Of a DNA stretch of 64,000 nt, positions 1 through 8,660 are shown one piece after another (position 1 is the stretch's first letter; each line of letters starts with the position of its first letter). The stretch lies in contig NZ_BSTQ01000015.1 of NCBI RefSeq assembly GCF_030269605.1, forward strand, positions 124,001-188,000, read 5' to 3'. Source of the DNA: Lentzea sp. NBRC 105346. GTDB lineage: Bacteria; Actinomycetota; Actinomycetes; Mycobacteriales; Pseudonocardiaceae. Both the position numbers and the translations under genes were made by a program. The notes below the pieces were generated by a model, which worked only from the letters and a program-made list of their open reading frames with translations, was not told the DNA's origin and ran no database searches.

Positions 1-426
1 GAACACGAACACCGCCGCGGCCACCAGCTGACCGGCCTGCAGCACCACTTTCTCGGGGACGTCGGTGGGCACCGCCGAGCCCGCCGCGATGGCGACGAAC
101 GTGGCGACACCGCCGGTCGCCGCGGCCACCGCGACAGCGAAACGTGGGGTGAAACGCCGGACGTCGATCATCGCGATGATCGGCAAGGACAGGACTGCCA
201 AGGGCGCCACGACGGTGACCGGGGCGAGCCAGAACGCGAGGATCTGCAGGATCGCGGCCACGAACAGCACCGAGAAACCCAGCAGCCACCGGCGGCTGGC
301 GGCCAGCCGGTAGGCCCGGCGCAACGTCAGCTCGCCGACGTCTCGCACACCCGCGTGTTGCAGCGCGGCGCCGAGTGCGCTGCACACGGCGCCGAGGACC
401 GCGCATCCGATCGCGAGCCCGACCAC
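1..426 (-). CDS. DMT/NIPA-like integral membrane protein, C-terminus cut by window edge
   Basis: An open frame on the minus strand starts at a GTG (426) and runs off the left edge, giving 142 codons. The product is almost entirely hydrophobic: a first helix with the segment AVCSALGAALQHAGVR, a loop with LRRAYRLAASRRW, then at least three more helices. The small-residue-rich first helix followed by a Q/H/A motif resembles the DMT-superfamily NIPA-like proteins common in actinomycetes, which are about 280 residues long, so roughly half is seen. Substrate cannot be inferred. It is divergent from the iron-transport operon, with 62 bp between the two starts. Confidence 0.6.
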   Translation of the reverse strand, partial: MVGLAIGCAVLGAVCSALGAALQHAGVRDVGELTLRRAYRLAASRRWLLGFSVLFVAAILQILAFWLAPVTVVAPLAVLSLPIIAMIDVRRFTPRFAVAVAAATGGVATFVAIAAGSAVPTDVPEKVVLQAGQLVAAAVFVF

Positions 427-488
427 ATATCCAGCGTAATGCCGGCCTTTTGATACGGTCGGCCTCGCCTGATCGACAGGGGGAATCG

Positions 489-1490
489 ATGGGTGTCGGA
501 CGCGTCACCAAGGGCGCGGGCCTGGGGGCCGGACTCGTAGTACTGATATTGATGTGCCTGCTCAGCGTGTGGGTGGGCTCGCGTGACATCTCGTTCTCGG
601 CGACGTGGCACGTGTTGTGGAGCGACGACGGGTCGGTCCAGGCGCTGGTGATCCGCGACCACCGGGTGCCGCGCACGATCACCGGCCTGCTGGTCGGCGC
701 CTCGCTCGGGCTCGCCGGCGCGTTGATGCAGTCGTTGACGCGCAACCCGCTCGCCGATCCAGGGCTGCTCGGCGTGGAGCACGGCGCCGCGGCCGCCGTC
801 GTGGCCGGCATCGCGTTCCTGGGCGTCGGGTCGATCACCGGATACCTGTGGTTCGCGCTTGCCGGTGCGTTGCTGGCGTCGCTCGCGGTCCACGGGCTCG
901 GGGCGGCCGGCCGCGCGGCGTCGCCGGACCGGCTGGTGCTCGCCGGTGCGGCGATCAGCGCGGTGCTACTGGCGTTCATCTCCGCGATGCTGCTGCTCGA
1001 CCCGACGACGTTCGCGACGTTCCGGTTCTGGAACGTCGGCTCGATCGCCGGACGCCAGATGGACGTCGTGGCGCGCATCGCCCCGGTGATGATCGCCGGG
1101 ATCCTGCTCGCGCTGGGACTGACGCGCCCGTTGAACGTGCTGGCGCTCGGCGCGGAGACCGGGACGGCGTTGGGGCTGAACAACAATCGGATCCGGGTGC
1201 TCGGCGGGGTCGCGATCACGTTGCTGTGCGGGGCGGCGACCGCCGCGGCCGGGCCGATCGCGTTCGTCGGGCTGACCGTGCCGCACGTCGCGCGCGCGTT
1301 CGGCGGTTCGGACAACCGTTGGGTGTTCCCGTACTCGATGGTGCTGGCGCCGATCCTGTTGCTGGCGGCCGATGTGCTGGGCCGGATCGCCGCGCGACCG
1401 GGCGAGGTGGAGGTCGGGATCGTGACGGCCGTGCTCGGCGCGCCCGTGTTCATCGCCCTGGTGCGCCGCCGGAAGTTGGCGCGCCTGTGA
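489..1490 (+). CDS. FecCD-family iron-siderophore ABC permease, first subunit
   Basis: 333-residue polytopic permease of the FecCD/BtuC family, one half of the membrane channel of a ferric-siderophore importer. The conserved stretch LMQSLTRNPLADPGLLG lies near residue 80, and the usual nine to ten helices follow with the AAGPIAFVGLTVPH block near residue 255. The ATG at 489 is preceded by AGGGGG at a normal distance. A longer open frame reaches back to 375 but has no ribosome site. The stop overlaps the second permease by GTGA. No substrate-binding protein is attached to this operon and no iron box was seen upstream. The specific siderophore is unknown. Confidence 0.9.
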   Translation: MGVGRVTKGAGLGAGLVVLILMCLLSVWVGSRDISFSATWHVLWSDDGSVQALVIRDHRVPRTITGLLVGASLGLAGALMQSLTRNPLADPGLLGVEHGAAAAVVAGIAFLGVGSITGYLWFALAGALLASLAVHGLGAAGRAASPDRLVLAGAAISAVLLAFISAMLLLDPTTFATFRFWNVGSIAGRQMDVVARIAPVMIAGILLALGLTRPLNVLALGAETGTALGLNNNRIRVLGGVAITLLCGAATAAAGPIAFVGLTVPHVARAFGGSDNRWVFPYSMVLAPILLLAADVLGRIAARPGEVEVGIVTAVLGAPVFIALVRRRKLARL

Positions 1491-2422
1491 CACGGGTTCT
1501 GCTTCTGCTCGCTCTGCTCGCGGTCGGTCTCGTGACGCTGACGACCGGTGACGCGCCGGTCTCACTGTCCGAAGTGGTCGCTTCCCTGACCGGACAGGGG
1601 GATCGCGCGTCGGACTTCATCGTGCTGCGGCTGCGTCTGCCGCGCGTGTTGTGCGCGATCCTCGTGGGTGCGGCACTGGGTGTGGCCGGCGCGCTGCTGC
1701 AGTCGTTGACGCGGAACCCGTTGGGCAGCCCGGAGATCGTGGGACTGACGAGCGGTTCGGCGACCGGCGCGATCTGCGTGATGTTCTTCCTGCACGGCGG
1801 GATGACGGCGATCGCGCTCGGGGCGTTCCTCGGCGGCCTGCTGACCGCGTCGGTGGTCTACCTGCTCGCGATCCGGCGTGGCGGGCAGCTCGTGCTCGTC
1901 GGCATCGGGGTGTCGTTCGTGCTCGTGGCGGTCAACCACTTCCTGATCACGCGGGCGTCGGTCGAGGAGGCGCTGGTCGCGCAGGCGTGGCTCGTCGGCG
2001 GGCTGAACCTCCGGACGTGGGGCCAGGTGACCGCGGCCGGCGTCGGTGTCGCGGTGCTGCTGCCCGCCGCAATGCTGTTGTGGCGGCGGTTGACGTTGAT
2101 GGAGATGGGCGACGAGATCGCGCAGGGGCTCGGCGTCGACGTCCCGCGGTCGCGGTTCCTCGTGCTGGGCACGAGCGTCGCGCTGGCCGCGGTGGCGACC
2201 GCGGCGGCGGGACCGATCGGGTTCGTCGCGCTCGCGGCCCCGCAGCTCGCCCGCAGGCTGGCGCCGGGAGTGCTCGCGGCGGCGTTGATGGGCGCGTTGT
2301 TGTTGCTGGCCAGCGATCTGCTGGTGCTGCGGATCTTCTCGGTGCCGCTGCCGGTCGGGATCATGACCGGCGCGATCGGCGGCCTGTACCTGGTGTGGAT
2401 GTTGTGGCGGAGGACAGCGTGA
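1487..2422 (+). CDS. FecCD-family iron-siderophore ABC permease, second subunit
   Basis: 311-residue FecCD permease, partner of the preceding subunit. It starts at a GTG sharing four bases with the upstream stop, so it is probably translationally coupled. The family block LLQSLTRNPLGSPEIVGLTSG is present near residue 70, and AAGPIGFVALAAPQLAR near residue 240. The C-terminus (LVWMLWRRTA) lies inside a 101-bp imperfect tandem duplication, so the same tail sequence is encoded again about 100 bp downstream. The protein itself looks complete and of normal family length. Confidence 0.9.
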   Translation: MTRVLLLLALLAVGLVTLTTGDAPVSLSEVVASLTGQGDRASDFIVLRLRLPRVLCAILVGAALGVAGALLQSLTRNPLGSPEIVGLTSGSATGAICVMFFLHGGMTAIALGAFLGGLLTASVVYLLAIRRGGQLVLVGIGVSFVLVAVNHFLITRASVEEALVAQAWLVGGLNLRTWGQVTAAGVGVAVLLPAAMLLWRRLTLMEMGDEIAQGLGVDVPRSRFLVLGTSVALAAVATAAAGPIGFVALAAPQLARRLAPGVLAAALMGALLLLASDLLVLRIFSVPLPVGIMTGAIGGLYLVWMLWRRTA

Positions 2423-2578
2423 ACCGGCGGTGTGGGGAGAGCCTCACGTCGGCCTGCGACTTGCGGGCCGTCGCGGCCGGCGGTTCATACCTGGTGTGGA
2501 TGTTGTGGCGGAGGACTGCATGACCCGGCTGCGCGGGGAGAACCTGACGCTCGCCTACGACTCGCGGACCGTCGCCGA
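2377..2578 (+). repeat. 101-bp imperfect tandem duplication over the permease/ATPase junction
   Basis: Copy A spans about 2377-2477 and copy B about 2478-2578. The shared core TGGTGTGGATGTTGTGGCGG is identical in both, and the remainder agrees with scattered changes. Each copy holds the permease C-terminal codons followed by an ATPase-like start. Copy A keeps the real permease stop and copy B the real ATPase start. Confidence 0.9.
2419..2523 (+). other. 34-codon chimeric bridging frame created by the duplication
   Basis: A GTG at 2419 overlaps the permease stop (GTGA). It reads through the relic ATPase N-terminus (starting VNRRCGESL) into a second copy of the permease tail (LVWMLWRRTA), then stops in an ATGA overlap with the ATPase start at 2520. 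It would let ribosomes pass from permease to ATPase by two successive 4-nt overlaps. The peptide probably has no function of its own. Confidence 0.45.
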
Positions 2579-3308
2579 GTCGTTGACCGCGACCATCCCG
2601 GACGGGTCGTTCACCGTCATCGTGGGACCGAACGCGTGCGGCAAGTCGACGTTGCTGAAAGCGTTGGCGCGCATGCTGAAACCCGTGCACGGCACGGTGC
2701 TGCTCGACGGTGCGGCGATCACGTCGTATCGCTCGAAGGAGGTCGCGCGCCGGCTCGGGATGCTGCCGCAGACGGCCACCCCGCCGGGTGGCATCACGGT
2801 GACCGAACTCGTCGCGCGCGGCCGCTACCCGCACCAGGGCCTGCTGCGCCAGTGGACGCCCGCGGACGAGGCGGTGGTGTCGGAGTCGATGCGCAAGACC
2901 GGTGTCGACGACCTGGCCGACCGGCTGGTCGACGAACTCTCCGGCGGGCAGCGGCAACGCGTGTGGCTCGCCATGGTCCTCGCGCAGCAGACCGGCATCC
3001 TGCTGCTCGACGAGCCCACGACGTTCCTGGACATCGCGCACCAGCACGAGGTGCTGGACCTGTGCGCGGACCTGCACGAGTCCGGCGGCCACACGCTCGT
3101 CGCGGTGCTGCACGACCTGAACCAGGCATGCCGCTACGCGACGCACCTGATCGTCATGAAGCCCGACGAGGGCATCGTGGCCACGGGTGACCCGTCCGCG
3201 GTGATCACCGCCGACCTGGTGGAGGACGTGTTCGGGCTGCCGTGCCGCGTCGTACCGGACCCGGAGACCGGCACGCCGCTCGTCGTCCCTCTCAAACGCA
3301 GACGCTGA
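2520..3308 (+). CDS. Iron-siderophore ABC transporter ATPase (FepC/FecE type)
   Basis: 262-residue ATP-binding subunit for the two FecCD permeases. Walker A is GPNACGKST at residues 36-44 (an alanine where many relatives have glycine), the signature LSGGQRQR is at 140-147, Walker B ILLLDEPTTFLD is at 160-171, and an H-loop (VLHDLNQA) follows. The ATG at 2520 was chosen because it overlaps the bridging frame's TGA and begins the normal N-terminus TRLRGENLTLAYD. GH59 follows after only 31 bp with no obvious terminator, so read-through is possible. Confidence 0.93.
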   Translation: MTRLRGENLTLAYDSRTVAESLTATIPDGSFTVIVGPNACGKSTLLKALARMLKPVHGTVLLDGAAITSYRSKEVARRLGMLPQTATPPGGITVTELVARGRYPHQGLLRQWTPADEAVVSESMRKTGVDDLADRLVDELSGGQRQRVWLAMVLAQQTGILLLDEPTTFLDIAHQHEVLDLCADLHESGGHTLVAVLHDLNQACRYATHLIVMKPDEGIVATGDPSAVITADLVEDVFGLPCRVVPDPETGTPLVVPLKRRR

Positions 3309-3339
3309 TTCCATCCACATTCCATCGGGCCTCGCGAGT

Positions 3340-5274
3340 GTGCGCCCCATGTGGGCTCTCGTCTCCTCACTCGTGCTGGCGCTGGCCGTTCCCGTCGCGG
3401 CCGACACGTCGATCACCCTGGATCCCGCATCGCCCGGCCGGACGTTCGACGGCGTCGGTGCGATCAGCGGTGGTGGTGGCAACTCGCGGCTGCTGTACGA
3501 CTACCCGGAGCCGCAGCGCGGCCAGATCCTGGACTACCTCTTCAAACCGGGGTACGGCGCTTCGTTGCAGCTGCTGAAGGTCGAGATCGGCGGCGACACC
3601 AACTCCACGGACGGCGCCGAGCACAGCCACATGCACGCGCCGGGCGACCTGTCGTGCGACCGCGGCTACGAGTGGTGGCTGATGGAGCAGGCGAAGGCCC
3701 GCAACCCCAGGATCAAGCTCGCCGCCCTGGCGTGGGGCGCGCCGGGCTGGGTGGGGACGTTCTGGAGCGACAAGACCATCGACTACCACATCAAGTGGCT
3801 CGACTGCGCCCGCTCGCGTGGCCTCACGATCGACTACATGGGTGGGTGGAACGAGAAGGGCTACGACAAGGCCTGGTACCAGAAGTTCCACAAAGCCTTG
3901 CGCGCCAACGGATACAAGGCGCTGGTCGTCGGCGACGACGGCAACAAGGGCTGGGGCGTCGCCGACGACATGGTCGCCGACCCGGCGTTCGCCGCGTCGG
4001 TCGACGTGGCCGGGATCCACTACTCGTGCGGCTACCAGGGCACGGACAAGGGCAAGAAGTGCCTCGACAGCGCCAACGCGCGATCGCTCGGGAAACCGTT
4101 GTGGGCCAGCGAGACCGGCTCGCAGGACCTGAACACCGGCGTGTTCGCGTCGGTGCGCAGCTTCAACCGCGGTTACATCGACGCGCGCATGACTGGGTAC
4201 TTCAACTGGCCGCTGGTCGCCGCGATCACCCCGAACCTGCGGTGGAGCACGACCGGCCTGATGCTCGCCCGGCAGCCGTGGGCCGGCTCGTACGAGGTGG
4301 GCAAACAGGTCTGGGGGATCGCGCACACCACGCAGTTCACCGCGCCCGGCTGGAAGTACCTCGACCAGGCCTCGGGGTATCTGGGCGGCAACCGGGACAA
4401 CGGCAGCTACGTGTCGCTGCGGTCCGGCACCGACTACAGCACCGTCATCGAGACGATCGACGCCACGGCGCCGCAGAAGGTCGACTTCTCCGTGGCCGCG
4501 GGGCTCAAGCGCGGCAAGGTGCGGGTCTACGCCTCGGATCTTCGTTCGAACAATCCGGCTGACCACTTCGTGCGGCAGGCCGACATCACGCCCGTGGGCG
4601 GGAAGTACTCGCTGACCGTGAAGCCCGGTCATGTGTACACGATCAGCACTCTCACCAAGGCGGGCAAGGGCACGGCCGCGGGGCTGCCTCCCAAGCCGCT
4701 CGCCCTGCCATACCAGGACAACTTCGACTCCACCCCGTTGGACAAGCAACCCCGCTACCTCGCCGACATGGACGGCGCGTTCACCGTGGTGCCCTGCGGG
4801 GCGGGGCGGTGTGTGCGGCAGGTGATGTCGCAGGCACCGATCGTCTGGCGCAACGGCAAACGCAACCCGTCCGCGTTGCTGGGCGACGTCACGTGGACCG
4901 ACTACACCGTGTCGACCGATGTGCTGCTGGAGCATCAAGGGTTCGTCGAGCTGCAGGGCCGGGTCGGTACGCAGGGCCTGTCGCCGGACCGCGTGAACGC
5001 GTACTTCCTGCGCGTCACCGACGGCGGCGCCTGGTCGTTGCTGCGATCGGACACCACGCCGAAGCTGACGACGCTCGCCTCCGGAACCGTTGCCGCGCTG
5101 GGCATCGGCAAGTGGCACAAGCTGGCGATGACCTTCAAGGGAACGTCGATCACCGCGTCGATCGACGGCTCGCAGGTCGCCGCGGTGACCGATGGCGCTT
5201 ACGCCGCCGGTCAGGTGGGGATCGCGGTCAGCCAGACGATCAACGCGCGGTTCGACAACCTGCGGATCGGCTAG
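3340..5274 (+). CDS. Secreted GH59 galactosylceramidase-like glycosidase
   Basis: 644-residue protein with an N-terminal signal peptide (hydrophobic 4-21). The body follows mammalian galactocerebrosidase closely: FDGVGAISGGGGNSRLL, YLFKPGYGASLQLLKVEIGGD and HTTQFTAPGWKYL are family landmarks. The acid/base glutamate is E172 in GGWNEKGYD, and the nucleophile is E258 in WASETGS. The last 160 residues or so form the lectin/laminin-G-like domain. Family knowledge predicts removal of beta-galactose from galactosylceramide or related galactosides outside the cell. The start is GTG 3340 or ATG 3349. Its stop overlaps the convergent SARP gene stop. Confidence 0.9.
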   Translation: MRPMWALVSSLVLALAVPVAADTSITLDPASPGRTFDGVGAISGGGGNSRLLYDYPEPQRGQILDYLFKPGYGASLQLLKVEIGGDTNSTDGAEHSHMHAPGDLSCDRGYEWWLMEQAKARNPRIKLAALAWGAPGWVGTFWSDKTIDYHIKWLDCARSRGLTIDYMGGWNEKGYDKAWYQKFHKALRANGYKALVVGDDGNKGWGVADDMVADPAFAASVDVAGIHYSCGYQGTDKGKKCLDSANARSLGKPLWASETGSQDLNTGVFASVRSFNRGYIDARMTGYFNWPLVAAITPNLRWSTTGLMLARQPWAGSYEVGKQVWGIAHTTQFTAPGWKYLDQASGYLGGNRDNGSYVSLRSGTDYSTVIETIDATAPQKVDFSVAAGLKRGKVRVYASDLRSNNPADHFVRQADITPVGGKYSLTVKPGHVYTISTLTKAGKGTAAGLPPKPLALPYQDNFDSTPLDKQPRYLADMDGAFTVVPCGAGRCVRQVMSQAPIVWRNGKRNPSALLGDVTWTDYTVSTDVLLEHQGFVELQGRVGTQGLSPDRVNAYFLRVTDGGAWSLLRSDTTPKLTTLASGTVAALGIGKWHKLAMTFKGTSITASIDGSQVAAVTDGAYAAGQVGIAVSQTINARFDNLRIG

Positions 5275-6731
5275 GTGAGCCGGGCCAGGCTCGCCGACAC
5301 GAGCCGGACACGGTGCCGGTTGCCGGTGAGCTTGGCCAGTCGCGCGCTGCGCCGCAGGCAGGACGTGCCGCGGGACCGGTCGCCGAGCCCCAGGTACGCC
5401 TCGCCCTGCAGGTGCAGTGCGGCGCTGGCCAGCACGGACGAGCCGATCGTCCGGTGCATGTCCATGCTCTGCTCGCACAGGTCGACCGCGGAGGTGAACG
5501 CACCGCGCCGCACCGCGACCAGCGCGAGCGTGTCGAGCGCGATGGACCGGTCGGCGGGCGAGCGGCAGAGCTTCAGGTGGTCGTCGGCGAGCGCGGCCGC
5601 CGAGGCGAGCAGGCCGCGTCCGGCGCGGATCATGCTGAGGTTGTTCATCGCCCGAGCGATGCCCGCGGTGTCGCCGAGCAGGTCGAACAACGTGAGCGCG
5701 TGGCTCACCTGCGCGTCGGCCTGCACGAGCTGTCCGCGCAGGTAGGAGACGCCGCCCAGTTCGAGCATGCCCTGCGCGGCGGCGTGGTCGTCCTCCTGGG
5801 TGGAGGCCGCGGCGGCGAGCCTGCGCTGGTCGTCCCAGTAGCCGCGGCGGTGGGTGAACGCCCGCAGCGCGGTCGCGAGTGCCGCCGCCACGGCCGGATC
5901 CTCGGAGGCAACACCGGCGTCGACGATGGCCTGCCGCCGGTCCTCGAGCCACGCCAGAGCCTCGTGGTAGGTGCGGAATCGCTCGCTGCGACCGCGGCCC
6001 GGTCGCAGGAGCAGGTCGGCGTCCCGGACGCGTTCGAGGTAGTGGACCGCGAGGTCCGGTGCGGCCAGCGTGCGCTGGTGCGCGCGGCGCAGTTCGGGAC
6101 CGGGGGAGACGCCGAGGTCACCGGCCAGTACCTGTTCGGCGTCGCGGTACACGGCGACGGCCTCGGTCCACAGACCGGACTGGCGCAGCGCGGTGATCTG
6201 CAGCGCCCGCAGGCGTTCCCGGTACGGGTGGGCCGCGACGAGCCGGGCCAGCTCGGGCGTCCAGTCCTCGTCGCGCGCGAGCCCGTCGGCGATGCGCTGT
6301 TCCAGGACGCTCAACCGGCGCTCGGTGAGCCGGACGCGTTCCGCCGCGGCGAACGGGCCGGGGACTCCCTCGAGCGGGCAGCCGCGCCACAACGCCAGCG
6401 CGTCGTCGACCCGCCCGGCGGTCAGGAGCTCTTCGAACACGTAGACGTCCACTTCGGACGGTTCCAGCCGCAGCAGGTACCCGGTCGGGGTGGACATCAC
6501 GACCGCGGCCGCGGCGCGCCGTTCCCGGCCCGGCTCGATCAGGCGGCGCAGGCGGGCCACGTAGGTGGCGACGAGGTTCGCCGCGGTCGGCGGAACCTCC
6601 TCGCCCCACACGCCGTCGATGATCTCGTCCCGCGACACCGGCTGGTTCAGGCGCAACGCCAGCATCGCGAGCACCGCCCGTTGCTTGGCGGGCCCGAACA
6701 CGGTGTCCGGGCCCAGCAACCGGACGATCAT
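5271..6731 (-). CDS. SARP-type transcriptional regulator (winged helix + BTAD + TPR-like tail)
   Basis: 486-residue regulator. Residues 1-75 are an OmpR-like winged helix (LLGPDTVFGPAKQRAVLAMLALR, residues 5-27, then SRDEIIDGVWGEEVPPTAANLV), residues about 80-230 a bacterial transcriptional activator domain, and the remainder is alanine-rich helical repeat. No NB-ARC P-loop is visible, so it is a medium SARP. The ATG at 6731 overlaps the TGA of the GH85 gene (ATGA), so regulator and endoglycosidase are probably co-translated. The loop before PAKQR is shorter than usual. Target genes are unknown; the adjacent glycosidases are the obvious candidates. Confidence 0.85.
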   Translation of the reverse strand: MIVRLLGPDTVFGPAKQRAVLAMLALRLNQPVSRDEIIDGVWGEEVPPTAANLVATYVARLRRLIEPGRERRAAAAVVMSTPTGYLLRLEPSEVDVYVFEELLTAGRVDDALALWRGCPLEGVPGPFAAAERVRLTERRLSVLEQRIADGLARDEDWTPELARLVAAHPYRERLRALQITALRQSGLWTEAVAVYRDAEQVLAGDLGVSPGPELRRAHQRTLAAPDLAVHYLERVRDADLLLRPGRGRSERFRTYHEALAWLEDRRQAIVDAGVASEDPAVAAALATALRAFTHRRGYWDDQRRLAAAASTQEDDHAAAQGMLELGGVSYLRGQLVQADAQVSHALTLFDLLGDTAGIARAMNNLSMIRAGRGLLASAAALADDHLKLCRSPADRSIALDTLALVAVRRGAFTSAVDLCEQSMDMHRTIGSSVLASAALHLQGEAYLGLGDRSRGTSCLRRSARLAKLTGNRHRVRLVSASLARLT

Positions 6732-8644
6732 GTCAACGCGACCACAACCGGTGCCGAAGCGGCGAACGCCTCGCTCACCGACAGCACCTCCAGCGTCACG
6801 GTCTCCCCGGCGGCTTTCGCTACAGCCGGCACGAAGTAGGCGTCGTTCGGCGTGCCGCCGAGGAACGTCCTGGTGCCGTCGGAGTTGCGCCGGTACACGC
6901 GGTACTGCCGCGGCGGGGTCGCGGCGTGCGTCCATGTGAGCCGGACGGCCGCCGTGGTGGCGTTGGTCTGGCTCACCTGCTCGATCTTGACATTCGACGG
7001 CGACTGAACCGGTTGCGGCGCCGAGTCGTGCACGCCCAGCCGGCCGACGTACACCGTGAACGGGCCGCTGGGCAGCACGCGCAGGCCGATCTCGGTGAGC
7101 TCCTTGCCCGCGTGCCCGGTCAGGGGCACCGTGACACGTTGCCAGCCGGAGCCCTTCGACTGACCGACCGGGATGGTGATCGGCGCGCCACCGAACCGCA
7201 GCACCACCTGCAGCCGGGACGGTCCCGCGACGACCGAGTGGAACACGAGCTCCAGCCGGCTCGCCGCGCTGAGCTTCAGGTTCGCCGCGAACAGGCGGAG
7301 GTCGGCCGCGGCGGTGACGTCACCGGTGAGCTTGAGCGAGGTGCCGCCGTCGTAGGGGTTGTCGAAGTCGAGCGACGGCGTGAGCCCCCGGCCCTCGACC
7401 GTCCACCGCCACGTGGGCAGGACGTCCTGCAACGACAGGTTGTTCCACGGCGACGTGCTCAGCACCTGGCCGCCCACGGCGAACTTCCGGCCGTGCCCGG
7501 TGTTGAAGTTCGTGACGAACGGCAGCGTCGTGATCGGCGTCAGCTCGGTGACGTAGTGCGCGATGCCCTTCCACGAGGCCACCGATACCGTGTTCGACGG
7601 ATCGCCGTTCGGGCCGACCCAGAACCGGTTGTCGCGCGCGTAGAAGTCCGCGACGCTCGATGACGACTTGAAAGTCCACTCGGGACGGTAGAATCCGAGG
7701 GAGACCGTGTGCGGCTTGCCTTCGGGGAAGACCGAGCTCCAGCCGACGTTCGTGTTGTACCCGCTGGACTCCACGTCCACACCGGCCGCGAGGTCGTACG
7801 GGTCGCGGCCGAGCTGCTTCGCGAGCGCGGCCGAGTTGTTGAGACCGTTGGCGCTCCACCAGAAGTTGAGGAACATCTCGTCGCTGCGCTCGAAGAACAT
7901 CTGGTTCTGCGCGGTCAGCGCGTTCTGCCAGCTGACGCTGCCGGACTTCGTCATCGCGTCGTACCAGATGATCCGCAGGCCGCTGGCCTTCAGGTAGGTG
8001 ACGAAGTCGCGCATCTGTTCTGCCAACGCCGCGTCGCCGCCGGAGGTCTCCTGGTTGAGGAACCAGCCGTCGAACCCGTGGTGCCGCGCGACCTGGATCA
8101 TCTTGTCCGCGACGGGGAAGCGATCCCCGTTGCGCTGCACCAGATCGCGCACCCACTGCAGCTGTCCGCCGTAGACCGTGGGCGGCAGGAAGACGTTGCC
8201 GATCACACGCACGCCGTTGCGGTGCGCGGCGTCGGTGACGGTCGGGTTGGGCGCGAGGATCAGGCCCTCGGACGCGGAGCCGCCCCAGAACACGAGCTCG
8301 TCGATGTACTGCCAGTAGTTCGTGGCGTAGTAGTTCACGTCCAGCGAGCCCTGCGCCGGGTTGCCGCTGGTGGGCGCGTACGCGACGAGCGCCTGCACGC
8401 GGGCCTCGCCGGCGTGCGCGTGGGCGTTGGCGCGGCGGGCCGGCACGACGCGCTTGGCCAGCGGCACCGTGCTCCGGTTGTAGCGCGCGTCGGGGTCCGT
8501 GCTGGGGTTCCAGTTCAGCAGCGTGCTGGGGTGCCAGTAGGACGCATAGGGCTGCGCCGCCGGGGCGGCGGCAGCGGTCTGGGGGAGCAGCGTGGACAGT
8601 GCCGCGGTCCCGCCGAGGATCAGGAAGTGTCTCCGTGTGGCCAC
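6728..8644 (-). CDS. Secreted GH85 endo-beta-N-acetylglucosaminidase (Tat substrate)
   Basis: 638-residue extracellular enzyme. A twin-arginine signal (ATRRHFLILGG, cleavage after an AAAA stretch) opens the protein. The catalytic segment HGFDGWFLNQETSGGD carries the family pair N197 and E199, the residues that position the substrate acetamido group and protonate the leaving group in GH85. A C-terminal FN3-like domain (SNVKIEQVSQ to VVVALT) ends it. Enzymes of this family cut the chitobiose core of N-glycans. GTG 8644 was chosen because it places the Tat motif at the extreme N-terminus; upstream frame extension has no signal. It lies 16 bp behind the CaiB gene. Confidence 0.88.
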   Translation of the reverse strand: MATRRHFLILGGTAALSTLLPQTAAAAPAAQPYASYWHPSTLLNWNPSTDPDARYNRSTVPLAKRVVPARRANAHAHAGEARVQALVAYAPTSGNPAQGSLDVNYYATNYWQYIDELVFWGGSASEGLILAPNPTVTDAAHRNGVRVIGNVFLPPTVYGGQLQWVRDLVQRNGDRFPVADKMIQVARHHGFDGWFLNQETSGGDAALAEQMRDFVTYLKASGLRIIWYDAMTKSGSVSWQNALTAQNQMFFERSDEMFLNFWWSANGLNNSAALAKQLGRDPYDLAAGVDVESSGYNTNVGWSSVFPEGKPHTVSLGFYRPEWTFKSSSSVADFYARDNRFWVGPNGDPSNTVSVASWKGIAHYVTELTPITTLPFVTNFNTGHGRKFAVGGQVLSTSPWNNLSLQDVLPTWRWTVEGRGLTPSLDFDNPYDGGTSLKLTGDVTAAADLRLFAANLKLSAASRLELVFHSVVAGPSRLQVVLRFGGAPITIPVGQSKGSGWQRVTVPLTGHAGKELTEIGLRVLPSGPFTVYVGRLGVHDSAPQPVQSPSNVKIEQVSQTNATTAAVRLTWTHAATPPRQYRVYRRNSDGTRTFLGGTPNDAYFVPAVAKAAGETVTLEVLSVSEAFAASAPVVVALT

Positions 8645-8660
8645 GCGCTCACAGTGATGT

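Noticed and set aside
605-1486. Upstream extension of the second FecCD permease reading inside the first
   Set aside because: Arg-rich out-of-frame sequence. GTG 1487 gives a normal-length permease with a GTGA overlap.
3367-5952. 861-codon antisense frame across the GH59 gene
   Set aside because: Composition is Arg/Gly/Val noise. The opposite strand has signal peptide, motifs and catalytic residues.
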